64,000 bases of DNA. Origin: Bordetella genomosp. 7 (GTDB lineage: Bacteria; Pseudomonadota; Gammaproteobacteria; Burkholderiales; Burkholderiaceae_B). The stretch is from positions 977,002-1,041,001 of the forward strand of contig NZ_NEVK01000003.1 of NCBI RefSeq assembly GCF_002261265.1. The letters run 5' to 3'. This document shows positions 33,482-43,104 of this stretch, one piece after another. The notes under the pieces are model-generated. The model saw only the letters and a program-made list of their open reading frames with translations. It was not told the origin of the DNA and searched no databases. The position numbers and the translations under genes are program-made. Position 1 is the first letter of the stretch. The number at the start of each line of letters is the position of its first letter.

Positions 33482-35737
33482 TCAACGCGCGCGCAGCAGC
33501 CGCAAGCCGTTGGCCACCACGAGCAGGCTGGCGCCCACGTCGGCAAACACGGCCATCCACAGGGTGGCGTGGCCGGTTACGGCCAGCGCCAGGAACACTG
33601 CCTTGATGCCCAGCGCGAGCGCGATGTTCTGGGTCAGGATGCGGTGCGTGGCCCGCGACAGCCGTACAAAGTGCGCGATCTTGCGCAGGTCGTCGTCCAT
33701 GAGCGCTACGTCGGCGGTTTCGATCGCGGCGCCGGTGCCCGCGGCGCCCATGGCAAAGCCGATGTCGGCGCGCGCCAGCGCGGGGGCGTCGTTGATGCCA
33801 TCGCCCACCATGCCGACTTTGCCGCTCTTGCCCAGCTTTGCCTGCACCGCTTGCAGTTTGTCCTCGGGCAGCAGCTCGCCATGCGCTTCGTCGATGCCGG
33901 CCTGCGCGGCGATGGCCTCGGCCGTGCGCGCGTTGTCGCCGGTCAGCATCATGGTGCGCACACCCAGCTGGTGCAGAGCGGCCACGGCCTCGGCGCTGCC
34001 GGGCTTGAGCGTGTCGGCCACTGCCGCCACGGCAAGCGCCCGCGTGCCGTCGGTCAGGGCAATGGCGGTCTGGCCCTGTTCTTCGTACGCCTGCATGCGG
34101 GCCTGAAGGTCACTGGTTGCCACGCCCAGCTCGCGCATCAGCCGCAGGTTGCCCAAGTGCAGTGTGGTGGGGCCGATGCGGCCGCGCACGCCGCGCCCGG
34201 GCAAGGCAGCGAAGTCCTGCACGTCGAGCAGCGGTTGAGGCGTGGCCGCCGCCGCATGGGCCTGCGCCACGGCCCTGGATACCGGGTGGTCCGACCGGGA
34301 AGCCAGGCTCGCCGCCATCAGGGCGGCCGGGTGTTGCGCGTGTTCGCCAAGAACCTGTACCTCGGTGCATACCGGTTTGCCATGCGTCAGCGTGCCGGTC
34401 TTGTCCAGCGCCAGCCAGTCGAGCTTGCGGCCGTCTTCCAGGTACACGCCGCCCTTGATCAAGATGCCGCGGCGCGCCGCGGCGGTCAGGCCGCTGACGA
34501 TGCTGACGGGCGTAGAAATGACCAATGCGCAGGGGCAGGCGATGATCAACAGCGCCAGGGCGCGATACACCGCGTCCAGCCAGGGCTGGCCCCACAGCAG
34601 GGGCGGCGCCACGGCCACCAGCAATGCCAGCACGACCACAATGGGCGTGTAGATGCGCGAGAAGCGGTCGATGAAGCGCTGTGTGGGCGCACGGGCGCCC
34701 TGGGCCTGCTCGACGGCATGGATGATGCGCGCCAGGGTGGTTTCACCGGCCGCGGCGGTCACTCGGTAGTCGAACGATCCGTGCGCATTCACAGTGCCGG
34801 CGTACACGGCGTCGCCCACGGTCTTGTCCACGGGCAGGCTTTCGCCGGTAATGGCCGACTGGTCTACGGCCGAGCTGCCTGCGGCGATAGTGCCATCCGC
34901 GGCAATGCGTTCGCCGGGCCTGACCCGCACCCAGTCGCCATGCCCCAGCTCGGTTACCGGCACTTCAGCCCAGGAGCCGTCGGCCTGGCGTGCCGTGGCC
35001 ACTTGGGGCGCCAGATCCAGCAGGCTGCGCACCGCGTTGCGCGCGCGGTCCAGCGCGCGGGCTTCGATAAGCTCGGCCACGTTGAACAGGAACATCACCA
35101 TCGCCGCCTCGGGCCACTGGCCGATCAGCACTGCGCCCGTGACGGCGATGCTCATCAGGGCATTGATGTTGAGGTTGCCGTTGCGCAGCGCGATCCAGCC
35201 CTTGCGGTATGTGCCCAGCCCGCACGCCAGGATGGACGCGATGGCCAGGATGGCCGGCAATGCCCAGGGCAGCGCCGTGAAATGGGCAGCCTCGGACAGC
35301 GCGGCCAGCACACCGGCCGCGGCCAGCATGTAGCGCGCCCGCCTGGGGGCCGTGGCGGGCGGGGGAAGGGCGGCGTCTGCGTCTTCGGCCATGACTTCAG
35401 GCGTCATGTCCAGCGACCGGATGGCTTGCAGTACCGCATCGAGCGTGCCTTCGCCATGCACCACGGTCAGCACCCGCTGCATCAGGTTGAAGTGCATGTC
35501 TTCCACGCCCGGGAGCTGCGCCAGTTTTTTGCGGATCAACGTTTCTTCGGTGGGGCAGTCCATCTGTCCGATGCGCAGCCGCGCCAGTCGCTGCCCGGGC
35601 CCCGCGCGCAGGAGCGCGGGGCCCGCGGGTGGCGATGCGTGGCGGTGGTCGTGCCCGTGCGAGGCATCGTGGCCGTGGTGTTCTTGCGCGTGGTCATGCA
35701 CGCAGCTGGCAGCCTTATCGGAAGAAGAGGACGGCAT
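33482..35737 (-). CDS. cadA: Heavy-metal-exporting P1B-type ATPase (CadA/ZntA class)
   Basis: A 751-residue metal-export ATPase, probably for Cd2+, Zn2+ or Pb2+. An N-terminal histidine-rich stretch (residues about 14-33) precedes the metal-binding site MDCPTEE (C61). Later come the membrane motif ACPCALVIS, phosphorylation site DKTGTLT, HP motif SDHPVSRAVA, and GDGINDAPALARADIGFAMG. The upstream GTG at 35779 would lie inside the MerR-type promoter, so the ATG at 35737 is chosen. It is divergent from the MerR gene at 35850. Confidence 0.93.
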   Translation of the reverse strand: MPSSSSDKAASCVHDHAQEHHGHDASHGHDHRHASPPAGPALLRAGPGQRLARLRIGQMDCPTEETLIRKKLAQLPGVEDMHFNLMQRVLTVVHGEGTLDAVLQAIRSLDMTPEVMAEDADAALPPPATAPRRARYMLAAAGVLAALSEAAHFTALPWALPAILAIASILACGLGTYRKGWIALRNGNLNINALMSIAVTGAVLIGQWPEAAMVMFLFNVAELIEARALDRARNAVRSLLDLAPQVATARQADGSWAEVPVTELGHGDWVRVRPGERIAADGTIAAGSSAVDQSAITGESLPVDKTVGDAVYAGTVNAHGSFDYRVTAAAGETTLARIIHAVEQAQGARAPTQRFIDRFSRIYTPIVVVLALLVAVAPPLLWGQPWLDAVYRALALLIIACPCALVISTPVSIVSGLTAAARRGILIKGGVYLEDGRKLDWLALDKTGTLTHGKPVCTEVQVLGEHAQHPAALMAASLASRSDHPVSRAVAQAHAAAATPQPLLDVQDFAALPGRGVRGRIGPTTLHLGNLRLMRELGVATSDLQARMQAYEEQGQTAIALTDGTRALAVAAVADTLKPGSAEAVAALHQLGVRTMMLTGDNARTAEAIAAQAGIDEAHGELLPEDKLQAVQAKLGKSGKVGMVGDGINDAPALARADIGFAMGAAGTGAAIETADVALMDDDLRKIAHFVRLSRATHRILTQNIALALGIKAVFLALAVTGHATLWMAVFADVGASLLVVANGLRLLRAR

Positions 35738-35770
35738 CGGTGGAGTCGGGCCTTGGTCAGATGAACCCAC

Positions 35771-35801
35771 ATTCCACACCCTGGAGTTACTATAGGGTCA
35801 A
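35771..35801 (-). promoter_or_regulatory. MerR-type metal-responsive promoter of the cadA gene
   Basis: Read on the minus strand, a -35 TTGACC (35796-35801) is followed by a 19-bp spacer containing the dyad ACCCTATAGTAACTCCAGGGT (20 of its bases lie at 35777-35799, arms ACCCT/AGGGT) and a -10-like TGGAAT (35771-35776). An over-long 19-bp spacer with a central dyad is the classical MerR/CadR/ZntR architecture, in which the regulator twists DNA to activate transcription. Confidence 0.8.
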
Positions 35802-35849
35802 GCGCGTCCGGTTTTTCGCGGGGCGCGCGGCGTTTTATGGAGGTAAGCC

Positions 35850-36284
35850 ATGAAAATCGGTGAACTCGCCAAAGCGGCCGGTACGACGGTGGAAACCGTG
35901 CGCTATTACGAAAAGGAAGGCTTGTTGCCGGCGCCGGGCCGGGGCCTGAACAACTATCGCACCTACAGCGACGCGCATGCGGAGCGGTTGCGGTTGATAC
36001 GCAACTGCCGCGCGCTGGACATGACGCACGAGGAGATTCGCGCCATTCTGCAGCTGGCCGACAATCACGGCGCGGGGTGCGGACCCATCAACGAACTGTT
36101 CGATGAACATATCTCCCACGTGGACGCGCGTATTGCCGAGCTGACGCAATTGAAGGCGCAGCTGATCGACCTGCGCCGGCGCTGCCTGTCGGCGCGCCCC
36201 GATACCGATGATTGCGGCATCCTGCATGGCCTGTCCGAAATGCAGGTGGACGAGCGGCCCGAACGCCACACCCATCTGGGTTGA
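35850..36284 (+). CDS. cadR: MerR-family metal-responsive regulator (CadR/PbrR class)
   Basis: A 144-residue MerR-type regulator that activates the divergent metal ATPase. The helix-turn-helix is MKIGELAKAAGTTVETVRYY. Metal-site candidates are C77 in GAGCGPIN, C112 in RRRCLSAR and C122 in DDCGILHGL, as in CadR/PbrR. A histidine-containing tail (RHTHLG) is typical of the CadR group. GGAGG precedes the start. The long MerR promoter at 35771-35801 is its likely target. Confidence 0.92.
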   Translation: MKIGELAKAAGTTVETVRYYEKEGLLPAPGRGLNNYRTYSDAHAERLRLIRNCRALDMTHEEIRAILQLADNHGAGCGPINELFDEHISHVDARIAELTQLKAQLIDLRRRCLSARPDTDDCGILHGLSEMQVDERPERHTHLG

Positions 36285-36411
36285 ATGGCGCCACCGCCCC
36301 GGCCACGCGGGCGAGACGATGACCTTGAACAGTGCGGGGGGATACGGGCCAGAGCGGGCCCGCCCGCGTATGATGAGAATGTTTCTCGACTAGATAAGAA
36401 TAGTGCTTTCC

Positions 36412-36990
36412 ATGACAGCAACTCCTTTGCATGCCTTGACTTCCCGCAGGTCCATGAAGTTCTTGCGCGCACCGGCGCCCAAACAAGAAGAGCTGGACCA
36501 GATCCTGCAAGCCGCCATGAGCGCGCCCGACCACGGCAGGTTGCGCCCCTGGCGTTTCGTGCTGATCCGCGGCGAGGCCATCGCGCGCCTGGCCGATATT
36601 GCCCTGGACGCCGTCAAGCGCAGCGGCGACCCGCGCATGACGCCCGAAAAAGAAAAGTCGGTGCGGCAGTGGATGAGCGAGGTGCCCCTGTTTATTGGCC
36701 TTGCGCACCAGATCCACCACGACAATCCCAAAGTGCCCGAGCAGGAGCAGTTGCTGGCCACCGGCGCTTCGGTGATGAACATCCTGAATGCCACGCACAT
36801 GCTGGGCTACGGCGCGTTCTGGAGCACCGGCATGGGCACTTACCTGGAAGAAGTGCAGGAAGCCCTGGGGTTGGATTCCCTGGAATACCGCTTCCTGGGC
36901 TTTCTGGCGATAGGCACCCCGGCGTGCGCCGTGCCCCAGGTCGAGCGCCCGGATTATCGCGAATTCGTGACGGAGTGGACGGGGGCCTGA
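36412..36990 (+). CDS. YdjA-like nitroreductase
   Basis: A 192-residue FMN-dependent nitroreductase-family protein. The RRSMKFLRAPAPKQEEL opening, the AMSAPDHGRLRPWRF segment and KVPEQEQLLATGASVMN are characteristic of YdjA. FMN is bound by RRS and later residues; the natural substrate is unknown. The ATG at 36412 is chosen over a nearby GTG at 36403. A GAGAA-TGT-TTCTC dyad lies at 36375-36387 and may be an operator. Confidence 0.88.
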   Translation: MTATPLHALTSRRSMKFLRAPAPKQEELDQILQAAMSAPDHGRLRPWRFVLIRGEAIARLADIALDAVKRSGDPRMTPEKEKSVRQWMSEVPLFIGLAHQIHHDNPKVPEQEQLLATGASVMNILNATHMLGYGAFWSTGMGTYLEEVQEALGLDSLEYRFLGFLAIGTPACAVPQVERPDYREFVTEWTGA

Positions 36991-37028
36991 GCCCGACCGG
37001 AAGTCGTAGGGCTGCATAGGCGCGGGAA

Positions 37029-37144
37029 GGTGTCTGACACCCTTCGGGAGTCAGACACCGGTGTGTTCTGGCGTAGATGGGTGCGGCGGGTGTCTGCGGC
37101 AGGTGTCTGCGGCAGGTGTCTGACACCTTTAGGTGTCAGACACC
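37029..37144. repeat. Hairpin cluster with a 13-bp micro-tandem
   Basis: A first 31-bp hairpin of the GGTGTC/GACACC family lies at 37029-37059. Two direct 13-bp copies of GGTGTCTGCGGCA (37089-37101, 37102-37114) then lead into a shorter hairpin GGTGTCTGACACC-TTTA-GGTGTCAGACACC at 37115-37144. The sequence just before 37029 (GGGCTGCATAGGCGCGGGAA) looks like a decayed type B spacer. It lies between the convergent nitroreductase and argH genes. Confidence 0.9.
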
Positions 37145-37155
37145 GAGGTGGAGCT

Positions 37156-38571
37156 TCAGGCGGTTTCGCGCAGGATGCGTTCCGCTTCTTCGCGCACGCG
37201 GTCCGGTGCGGTGCCGCCGATGTGCTTGCGCGCGGCCACGGAGCCTTCCAGCGTCAGCACCGAATGCACATCGTCGCCGATGCCGGGATGGTAAGCCTTG
37301 AGATCGGCCAGCGGCAGGTCGGCCAGGTCGCAGCCGCGCTGCTCGCAGTCGCGCACGGCATGCGCCACGACTTCGTGCGCATCGCGAAACGGCACGCCTT
37401 GCTTGACCAGGTAGTCTGCCAGGTCGGTCGCGGTGGCGAAGCCCTGCAGGGCGGCAGCCCGCATGTTGTCGGGCTTGACTTTGATTCCCGAGGCCATGTC
37501 GGCAAAGATGGTCAGCGTGTCGCGCAGCGTGTCCACGGTGTCGAAGAGGCCTTCCTTGTCTTCCTGGTTGTCTTTGTTATAGGCCAGGGGCTGGCCTTTC
37601 ATCAGGGTCAGGAGCGCCATCAGGTGGCCTGTGACGCGGCCGGTCTTGCCGCGGGCCAGTTCCGGCACGTCGGGGTTCTTTTTCTGGGGCATGATCGAGC
37701 TGCCGGTGCAGAAGCGGTCGGCCAGGTCGATGAAGCCCACGCGCGGGCTGATCCACAGCACCAGCTCTTCCGACAGGCGCGAGATATGCGTCATGATCAG
37801 CGCGGCGGCGGCGCAGAACTCAATGGCGAAATCGCGGTCGGAAACGGCGTCCAGCGAGTTGCGGCACACGCCGTCGAAACCCAGCGTGCGGGCCACCCGC
37901 TCGCGGTCGATGGGGAAGGTGGTGCCCGCCAGCGCCGCAGCCCCCAACGGCAGGCGGTTGACCCGCTTGCGGCAATCGGCCAGGCGCTCGGCGTCGCGGC
38001 CGAACATCTCGGCGTAGGCCAACAGGTGGTGGCCGAAGGTCACTGGCTGGGCAACCTGCAAATGCGTAAAGCCCGGCATGATGGTGGCGGCGTTCTCGAG
38101 CGCCACGGTGGCCAATGCATGGCGCAACTGGCGCAGCAGGTCGAGCAGGTTGTCGATCTCTGCGCGCAGCCACAGGCGGATGTCGGTGGCCACCTGGTCG
38201 TTGCGCGAGCGACCGGTGTGCAGCCGCTTGCCGGCGTCGCCCACCAGTTCCACCAGCCGTTTCTCGATATTCAGGTGCACGTCTTCAAGGTCCAGCAGCC
38301 ACTGGAAGCTGCCGGCCTCGATCTCGTCCAGGATCTGGGCCATGCCGCGCTGGATGTCGGCCAGGTCCTGGGCGGGGATGATGCCTTGCGCGGCCAGCAT
38401 GTCCGCGTGCGCCAGCGAGCCCTGGATGTCGTAGCGGGCCAGGCGCTTGTCGAAATCCACCGAAGCGGTATAGCGCTTGACGAGTTCGGAAACCGGCTCG
38501 GAGAACCGGGCGGACCAGGCTTGCGCCTTGTTGGCGAACTGGTTTTGATCAGGTTGGGGTGTTTTTGCCAT
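37156..38571 (-). CDS. argH: Argininosuccinate lyase
   Basis: A 471-residue fumarase/aspartase-superfamily enzyme that splits argininosuccinate into arginine and fumarate, the last step of arginine synthesis. Motifs are [35 protein letters not shown], the catalytic-serine loop [16 protein letters not shown], and [10 protein letters not shown] near the end. The start at 38571 ([12 protein letters not shown]) is chosen because longer in-frame extensions overlap the divergent channel gene. Confidence 0.96.
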   Translation of the reverse strand: MAKTPQPDQNQFANKAQAWSARFSEPVSELVKRYTASVDFDKRLARYDIQGSLAHADMLAAQGIIPAQDLADIQRGMAQILDEIEAGSFQWLLDLEDVHLNIEKRLVELVGDAGKRLHTGRSRNDQVATDIRLWLRAEIDNLLDLLRQLRHALATVALENAATIMPGFTHLQVAQPVTFGHHLLAYAEMFGRDAERLADCRKRVNRLPLGAAALAGTTFPIDRERVARTLGFDGVCRNSLDAVSDRDFAIEFCAAAALIMTHISRLSEELVLWISPRVGFIDLADRFCTGSSIMPQKKNPDVPELARGKTGRVTGHLMALLTLMKGQPLAYNKDNQEDKEGLFDTVDTLRDTLTIFADMASGIKVKPDNMRAAALQGFATATDLADYLVKQGVPFRDAHEVVAHAVRDCEQRGCDLADLPLADLKAYHPGIGDDVHSVLTLEGSVAARKHIGGTAPDRVREEAERILRETA

Positions 38572-38689
38572 GATGGCGCGATTATAGAGGGCGTGCAGCC
38601 GGCGTGTCCGCAACAATGGGCGCCTGTCCGCTGCTGTCGCGGCCACATGTTGGATAATTCGGGCGACGCCATATACAGGGAGCCGGCTC

Positions 38690-40012
38690 GTGGCAATGCA
38701 TTGGGAAAAGTTGGTGGTCCGGCTGGGGGAATACGTGCCCACCCAGCCGTGGGCGCAGACCCTGGTCGGAATCGGCGCCCTGATCCTGGCTGCGCTGATT
38801 GCGCAATGGGTGGGCGCGCGCATCGTGCTGGCCTGCGCACACCGGCTGTTGGTGCTTACGGGCCGCGAAGACTGGGACAAGGCCTTGCGCCGGCGCCGCG
38901 CGTACCAGAATTTCTGGTACGCGGTGCCCTTTGCCGTGGTGTCGCTGGGTATCGGACTGGTGCCGCACGCCGAGCGGGCGGTGGCCACCGTGGGCCGGCT
39001 GGCCCAGGCTGGTGCATGGATATGTATCTTCATGGCCGTCAGCGGCGTGCTGAGCGCCTGGCAGGACACGTATTCCGCCACCACGCGCGCGCAGACGCGG
39101 TCCATCAAGGGGTATATCCAGATCAGCAAGCTGATCCTGGTGGCGATCTGCACCGTGCTGGTGCTGTCCATCCTGCTCGATCGCTCGCCGCTGTGGATGA
39201 TTTCCGGGCTGGGCGCCCTGTCGGCGGTGCTGTTGCTCGTGTTCAAGGACACGCTGCTGTCGCTCGTGGCCAGCACCCAGCTCACATCCAACGACATGCT
39301 GCGCATCGGCGACTGGATCGAGATGCCGCAATCCAACGCCGACGGCTTTGTGCGCGATATCGCGTTGCATACCGTCAAGGTGCAGAACTGGGACAACACC
39401 GTCACCACGGTGCCCACGTACAAGCTGTTTTCCGAAAGCTACCGCAACTACCGGCACATGTTCGAATCGGGCGGGCGGCGCATCAAGCGCACCCTGCGCG
39501 TGGACGCCACCAGCGTGCGCTTCCTGAACGATGATGAAGCCGAGCGGCTGATGCGCTTTCGCCTGCTGCACGACTATCTCGCTGCCAAGCAGACCGACCT
39601 GCGGCAGGCCAACAGCGCGCTCGAGGCCGAACTGGCGCAATTGCCGGCCAACCGCCGCCGCCTGACCAACATCGGCACGTTCCGCGCCTACGCGCTGGCT
39701 TATCTGAAGCGGCATCCCGAAATACGCCAGGACATGTCGATGATGGTGCGGATGATGGAACCGCAATCAGATGGCATACCGATAGAGGTGTATTGCTTTA
39801 CCGCGCTGACGGCCTGGGTCGAATATGAACGTATCCAGGGCGACGTGTTCGACCACCTGCTGGCGATCCTGCCGGAACTGGGCCTGCGCCTGTATCAGCA
39901 GCCCTCGGGGGCCGACATTGGCGCGGTGGGGCAGGGCCTGGGCCAGGCGCTGCGCCACGACCTGGCGCGCGAACGCGCGCTGGCCGCCGGCCCCGACGCA
40001 GGCATGCGATAA
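38690..40012 (+). CDS. ybdG: YbdG-type mechanosensitive channel
   Basis: A 440-residue MscS-superfamily membrane channel close to E. coli YbdG, a miniconductance channel that releases solutes on hypo-osmotic shock. About five membrane segments precede the pore-lining helix and the MscS beta domain ([20 protein letters not shown] and [19 protein letters not shown]). A GTG start at 38690 is used because AGGGAG is 7 nt upstream; an ATG at 38696 is the alternative. It is divergent from argH and 38 bp upstream of nadE. Confidence 0.9.
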   Translation: MAMHWEKLVVRLGEYVPTQPWAQTLVGIGALILAALIAQWVGARIVLACAHRLLVLTGREDWDKALRRRRAYQNFWYAVPFAVVSLGIGLVPHAERAVATVGRLAQAGAWICIFMAVSGVLSAWQDTYSATTRAQTRSIKGYIQISKLILVAICTVLVLSILLDRSPLWMISGLGALSAVLLLVFKDTLLSLVASTQLTSNDMLRIGDWIEMPQSNADGFVRDIALHTVKVQNWDNTVTTVPTYKLFSESYRNYRHMFESGGRRIKRTLRVDATSVRFLNDDEAERLMRFRLLHDYLAAKQTDLRQANSALEAELAQLPANRRRLTNIGTFRAYALAYLKRHPEIRQDMSMMVRMMEPQSDGIPIEVYCFTALTAWVEYERIQGDVFDHLLAILPELGLRLYQQPSGADIGAVGQGLGQALRHDLARERALAAGPDAGMR

Positions 40013-40050
40013 TTTTCTGTCTGAATCCAACCGATCTGGAACCTTCTTCC

Positions 40051-41685
40051 ATGAGCGCCGCCCGGGTAGCAATCGCGCAAATCAACGCCTATGTGGGCGA
40101 TATCAAGGGCAACATGGCCCGTGTGTTCAAGGCCGCGCAGGCGGCCCACGCACAGCAGGCCGATGTGCTGGTCACGCCAGAGCTGGTGCTGACCGGCTAC
40201 CCCCCCGAAGACCTGCTCCTGCGGCCGCACTTTGTCGAAACCCAGCAAGCCGCGCTGGACCAGCTGCGCCAGGACACCGCCGGCATGGCGGGGCTGCACC
40301 TGCTGGTGGGCCACGTGGCGGCGCGCGAAGGGCGGCTCTACAACGCCGCCACGGTGCTGTGCGAGGGCCGCGTCGTGGGGGTGTACTGCAAGCGCGAGCT
40401 GCCCAATTACTCGGTGTTCGACGAGCAGCGGTATTTCGCGACGGCCGACCAGCCGCTGGTGTTCCAGGTCAAGGGCGTGCGGTTCGGGGTCAACATCTGC
40501 GAAGACATCTGGTTCGACCGCGCGCCCCGCGCTGCCGCCCAGGCGGGCGCGCAGGTGCTGCTGGTGCCCAACGCGTCGCCCTACAACGTCGGCAAGCAAG
40601 ACGAACGCCTTGCCGTTGCGCAGCGCTGCGCGCAAGACACCGGCTGCGCTGTCATCTACGCCAACATGGTGGGCGGGCAGGACGAACTGGTGTTCGACGG
40701 TGCGTCTTTCGCGCTCGATGCGCAAGGCCAGCCGGCCGCGCGCCTGCCCGATTACGCCGAAGGGGTCAATGTGGTCGAGGCCGACGCCAGCGGCGCCATA
40801 CGGCCCGTGTCGCGCCACGCGGACGTCGCCCCGTACTGCCTCGAAGAACAAGTCTGGAACGCCCTGGTGCTGGGCGTGCGCGACTACCTGGGCAAGAACG
40901 GCTTTCCGGGCGCCATCATCGGCTTGTCGGGCGGCATCGATTCGGCCGTGGTCCTGGCGGTGGCCGTCGACGCGCTGGGCGCGGCCAACGTGCGCACCGT
41001 GATGATGCCGTCGCGCTATACGGCCGACATCTCGCAGTCCGATGCCACCGATATGGCCCAGCGCCTGGGCGTGCAGCACGACGTCATTGCCATCGGGCCC
41101 GCGGTGGACGCCTTCGATGCCATGCTGGCGCCGCAGTTCCAGGGGCTGCCCGTGGATGCCACCGAAGAAAACATCCAGGCCCGCGTGCGCGGCACGCTAT
41201 TGATGGCGATGTCCAACAAAATGGGGCATCTGGTGCTGACCACCGGCAACAAGTCCGAACTCACCACCGGCTACTGCACCTTGTACGGCGACATGGCGGG
41301 CGGGTACGCCGTAATCAAAGACGTGCCCAAGACCCTGGTGTACCGGCTTGCCGAATGGCGCAATCGTGACCGCGAAGTCATACCGCGCCGCATCATCACG
41401 CGGCCGCCGTCGGCCGAATTGCGCCCCGACCAGACCGACCAGGACAGCCTGCCGCCGTACGATATCCTCGACGGCATCATGGAACGCTACATGGAACGCA
41501 ACCAGTCGGCCGCCGAGATCGTTGCCGCGGGCTTTCCCGAGGCCGCGGTCGAGCAGGTGGTGCGGCTTATCCGAATCAACGAATACAAGCGCCGCCAGGC
41601 GCCTCCGGGCCCGCGCATCACGCCGCGCGCGTTCGGGCGGGATTGGCGCTATCCTGTCACCAACGGTTTCCGCGAAAAACCCTGA
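40051..41685 (+). CDS. nadE: Glutamine-dependent NAD+ synthetase
   Basis: A 544-residue two-domain enzyme that amidates deamido-NAD to NAD. The N-terminal nitrilase-like glutaminase domain has E (VTPELVLTGYPPEDL), K (CKRELPNYSVFDE) and C (GVNICEDIWF). The C-terminal synthetase has the ATP-binding P-loop LSGGIDSAVVLAVA (about residue 292) and TTGNKSELTTGYCTLYGDMAGG. The glutaminase domain allows glutamine as nitrogen donor. The adjacent PII gene links it to nitrogen status. Confidence 0.96.
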   Translation: MSAARVAIAQINAYVGDIKGNMARVFKAAQAAHAQQADVLVTPELVLTGYPPEDLLLRPHFVETQQAALDQLRQDTAGMAGLHLLVGHVAAREGRLYNAATVLCEGRVVGVYCKRELPNYSVFDEQRYFATADQPLVFQVKGVRFGVNICEDIWFDRAPRAAAQAGAQVLLVPNASPYNVGKQDERLAVAQRCAQDTGCAVIYANMVGGQDELVFDGASFALDAQGQPAARLPDYAEGVNVVEADASGAIRPVSRHADVAPYCLEEQVWNALVLGVRDYLGKNGFPGAIIGLSGGIDSAVVLAVAVDALGAANVRTVMMPSRYTADISQSDATDMAQRLGVQHDVIAIGPAVDAFDAMLAPQFQGLPVDATEENIQARVRGTLLMAMSNKMGHLVLTTGNKSELTTGYCTLYGDMAGGYAVIKDVPKTLVYRLAEWRNRDREVIPRRIITRPPSAELRPDQTDQDSLPPYDILDGIMERYMERNQSAAEIVAAGFPEAAVEQVVRLIRINEYKRRQAPPGPRITPRAFGRDWRYPVTNGFREKP

Positions 41686-42061
<376 letters not shown>

Positions 42062-42063
<2 letters not shown>

Positions 42064-42094
42064 CGCTGGCGGGCCAGCGCCGCGGGCCAGCGTT
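42062..42094. terminator. Hairpin after glnB
   Basis: AACGCTGGC (42062-42070) and GCCAGCGTT (42086-42094) form a perfect 9-bp stem starting within the glnB stop codon, and the 15-nt loop can itself pair with the left arm. The convergent LysR gene ends at 42099. Confidence 0.5.
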
Positions 42095-42098
42095 GGCG

Positions 42099-43001
42099 TC
42101 AGGCGGGCAGCGGCTGCATGCGCTGGCGGAACATCGCCAGGCTCTGGGAGCAGATTTCGCGCGTGATGTCCTGGCGCGCATGATCGCGGCGTTCAAGCAT
42201 GCCCAGGCTGCGGGCGGGGTGCCCGGCCTCGTCGGGCAGCGGCAACACACGCAGATCTGCGCTGGCGGGCCAATTCGCGCCATTGAGCAGGGGTAGCAGC
42301 GTCACGCCCACCTCTTGCCGCACCAGCTCCACCAGAGTCTCGATGGCGTTGAGCTCCAGGAAGTCGTTGACCACCACCCCCAGGCGACGCAATACCCGGT
42401 CGATCTGCCGGCCGGTGCGCTGCGTGCGATCGAACCGCAGGAACGGGTTGCCGGCCAGCACGGCCAGCGCGTCGTCGCCAGCCGCCGCAGGCGAGGCCAC
42501 GACCACCAGGGGTTCTTCATATAAAGGCGTCCAGTGCGTGCTGGCCATTTTGCGCCGGCTTTCCACGACGAATGCCGCGTCCAGGTCGCCCGCCTCGACC
42601 TTGCCGGCCAGTTCGCTGGCCTTGCCCGACAGCACCCGCACGTCCAGGCCGGGGTGCTGGCGTTTCATGCTGGACACCACCTTGGCCAGCGGTCCCATGC
42701 ACGACACCACGGCGCCTATCGACACCGCGCCGGCCAGTTCGCCCGGCGAGCCGCGCGGCAGCTTCAGGCGGTCGTACATATCCACCAGGTGCTTGATGTC
42801 GGGCAGCAGTTCGCGCCCGGCGGCGTTCAGGATGGCCAGCCGCCCGCTGCGGTCGAACAGCTCGCGCCCCAGTTCGGCTTCGAGCGAGCGCATCTGGAAA
42901 CTGATGGCTGCCTGGGTCAGCGCCACCTGCTCGGCCGCCTCGGAAAACGAGCCGTGGTGCGCCACCGCCAGGAAGCTACGCAGGTAGCGTATGTTTCCCA
43001 T
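42099..43001 (-). CDS. LysR-family transcriptional regulator
   Basis: A 300-residue LysR regulator. The DNA-binding part carries GSFSEAAEQVALTQAAISFQM near residues 17-37, with the effector domain from about residue 90. It is divergent from the ggt-gsi operon across 103 bp that contain a perfect 9-bp inverted repeat, so it is probably the operon regulator. Its effector may be a glutathione-related compound, but this is inference. Confidence 0.93.
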   Translation of the reverse strand: MGNIRYLRSFLAVAHHGSFSEAAEQVALTQAAISFQMRSLEAELGRELFDRSGRLAILNAAGRELLPDIKHLVDMYDRLKLPRGSPGELAGAVSIGAVVSCMGPLAKVVSSMKRQHPGLDVRVLSGKASELAGKVEAGDLDAAFVVESRRKMASTHWTPLYEEPLVVVASPAAAGDDALAVLAGNPFLRFDRTQRTGRQIDRVLRRLGVVVNDFLELNAIETLVELVRQEVGVTLLPLLNGANWPASADLRVLPLPDEAGHPARSLGMLERRDHARQDITREICSQSLAMFRQRMQPLPA

Positions 43002-43017
43002 AAAAGTATTTTGTATG

Positions 43018-43044
43018 TTAAATCAAATAATCAAATTGATTTAA
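43018..43044. promoter_or_regulatory. Perfect inverted repeat in the LysR/ggt divergent promoter
   Basis: TTAAATCAA (43018-43026), nine bases, then TTGATTTAA (43036-43044) form a perfect dyad, AT-rich in a GC-rich context. Its position between a LysR gene and the divergent operon makes it a good LysR operator candidate. Confidence 0.6.
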
Positions 43045-43104
43045 TTAGACCACAAGAGTAAGTTCGTTGGTCTTTGCTTGTATTTCTAACTTGAGCCCAC
43101 CGCC

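Noticed and set aside
35738..35779. GTG start at 35779 for the metal ATPase
   Set aside because: It lies inside the spacer of the MerR-type promoter, so it would not be on the transcript.
38572..39423. N-terminal extension of argH on the minus strand
   Set aside because: It overlaps the divergent channel gene; the ArgH family start is at 38571.
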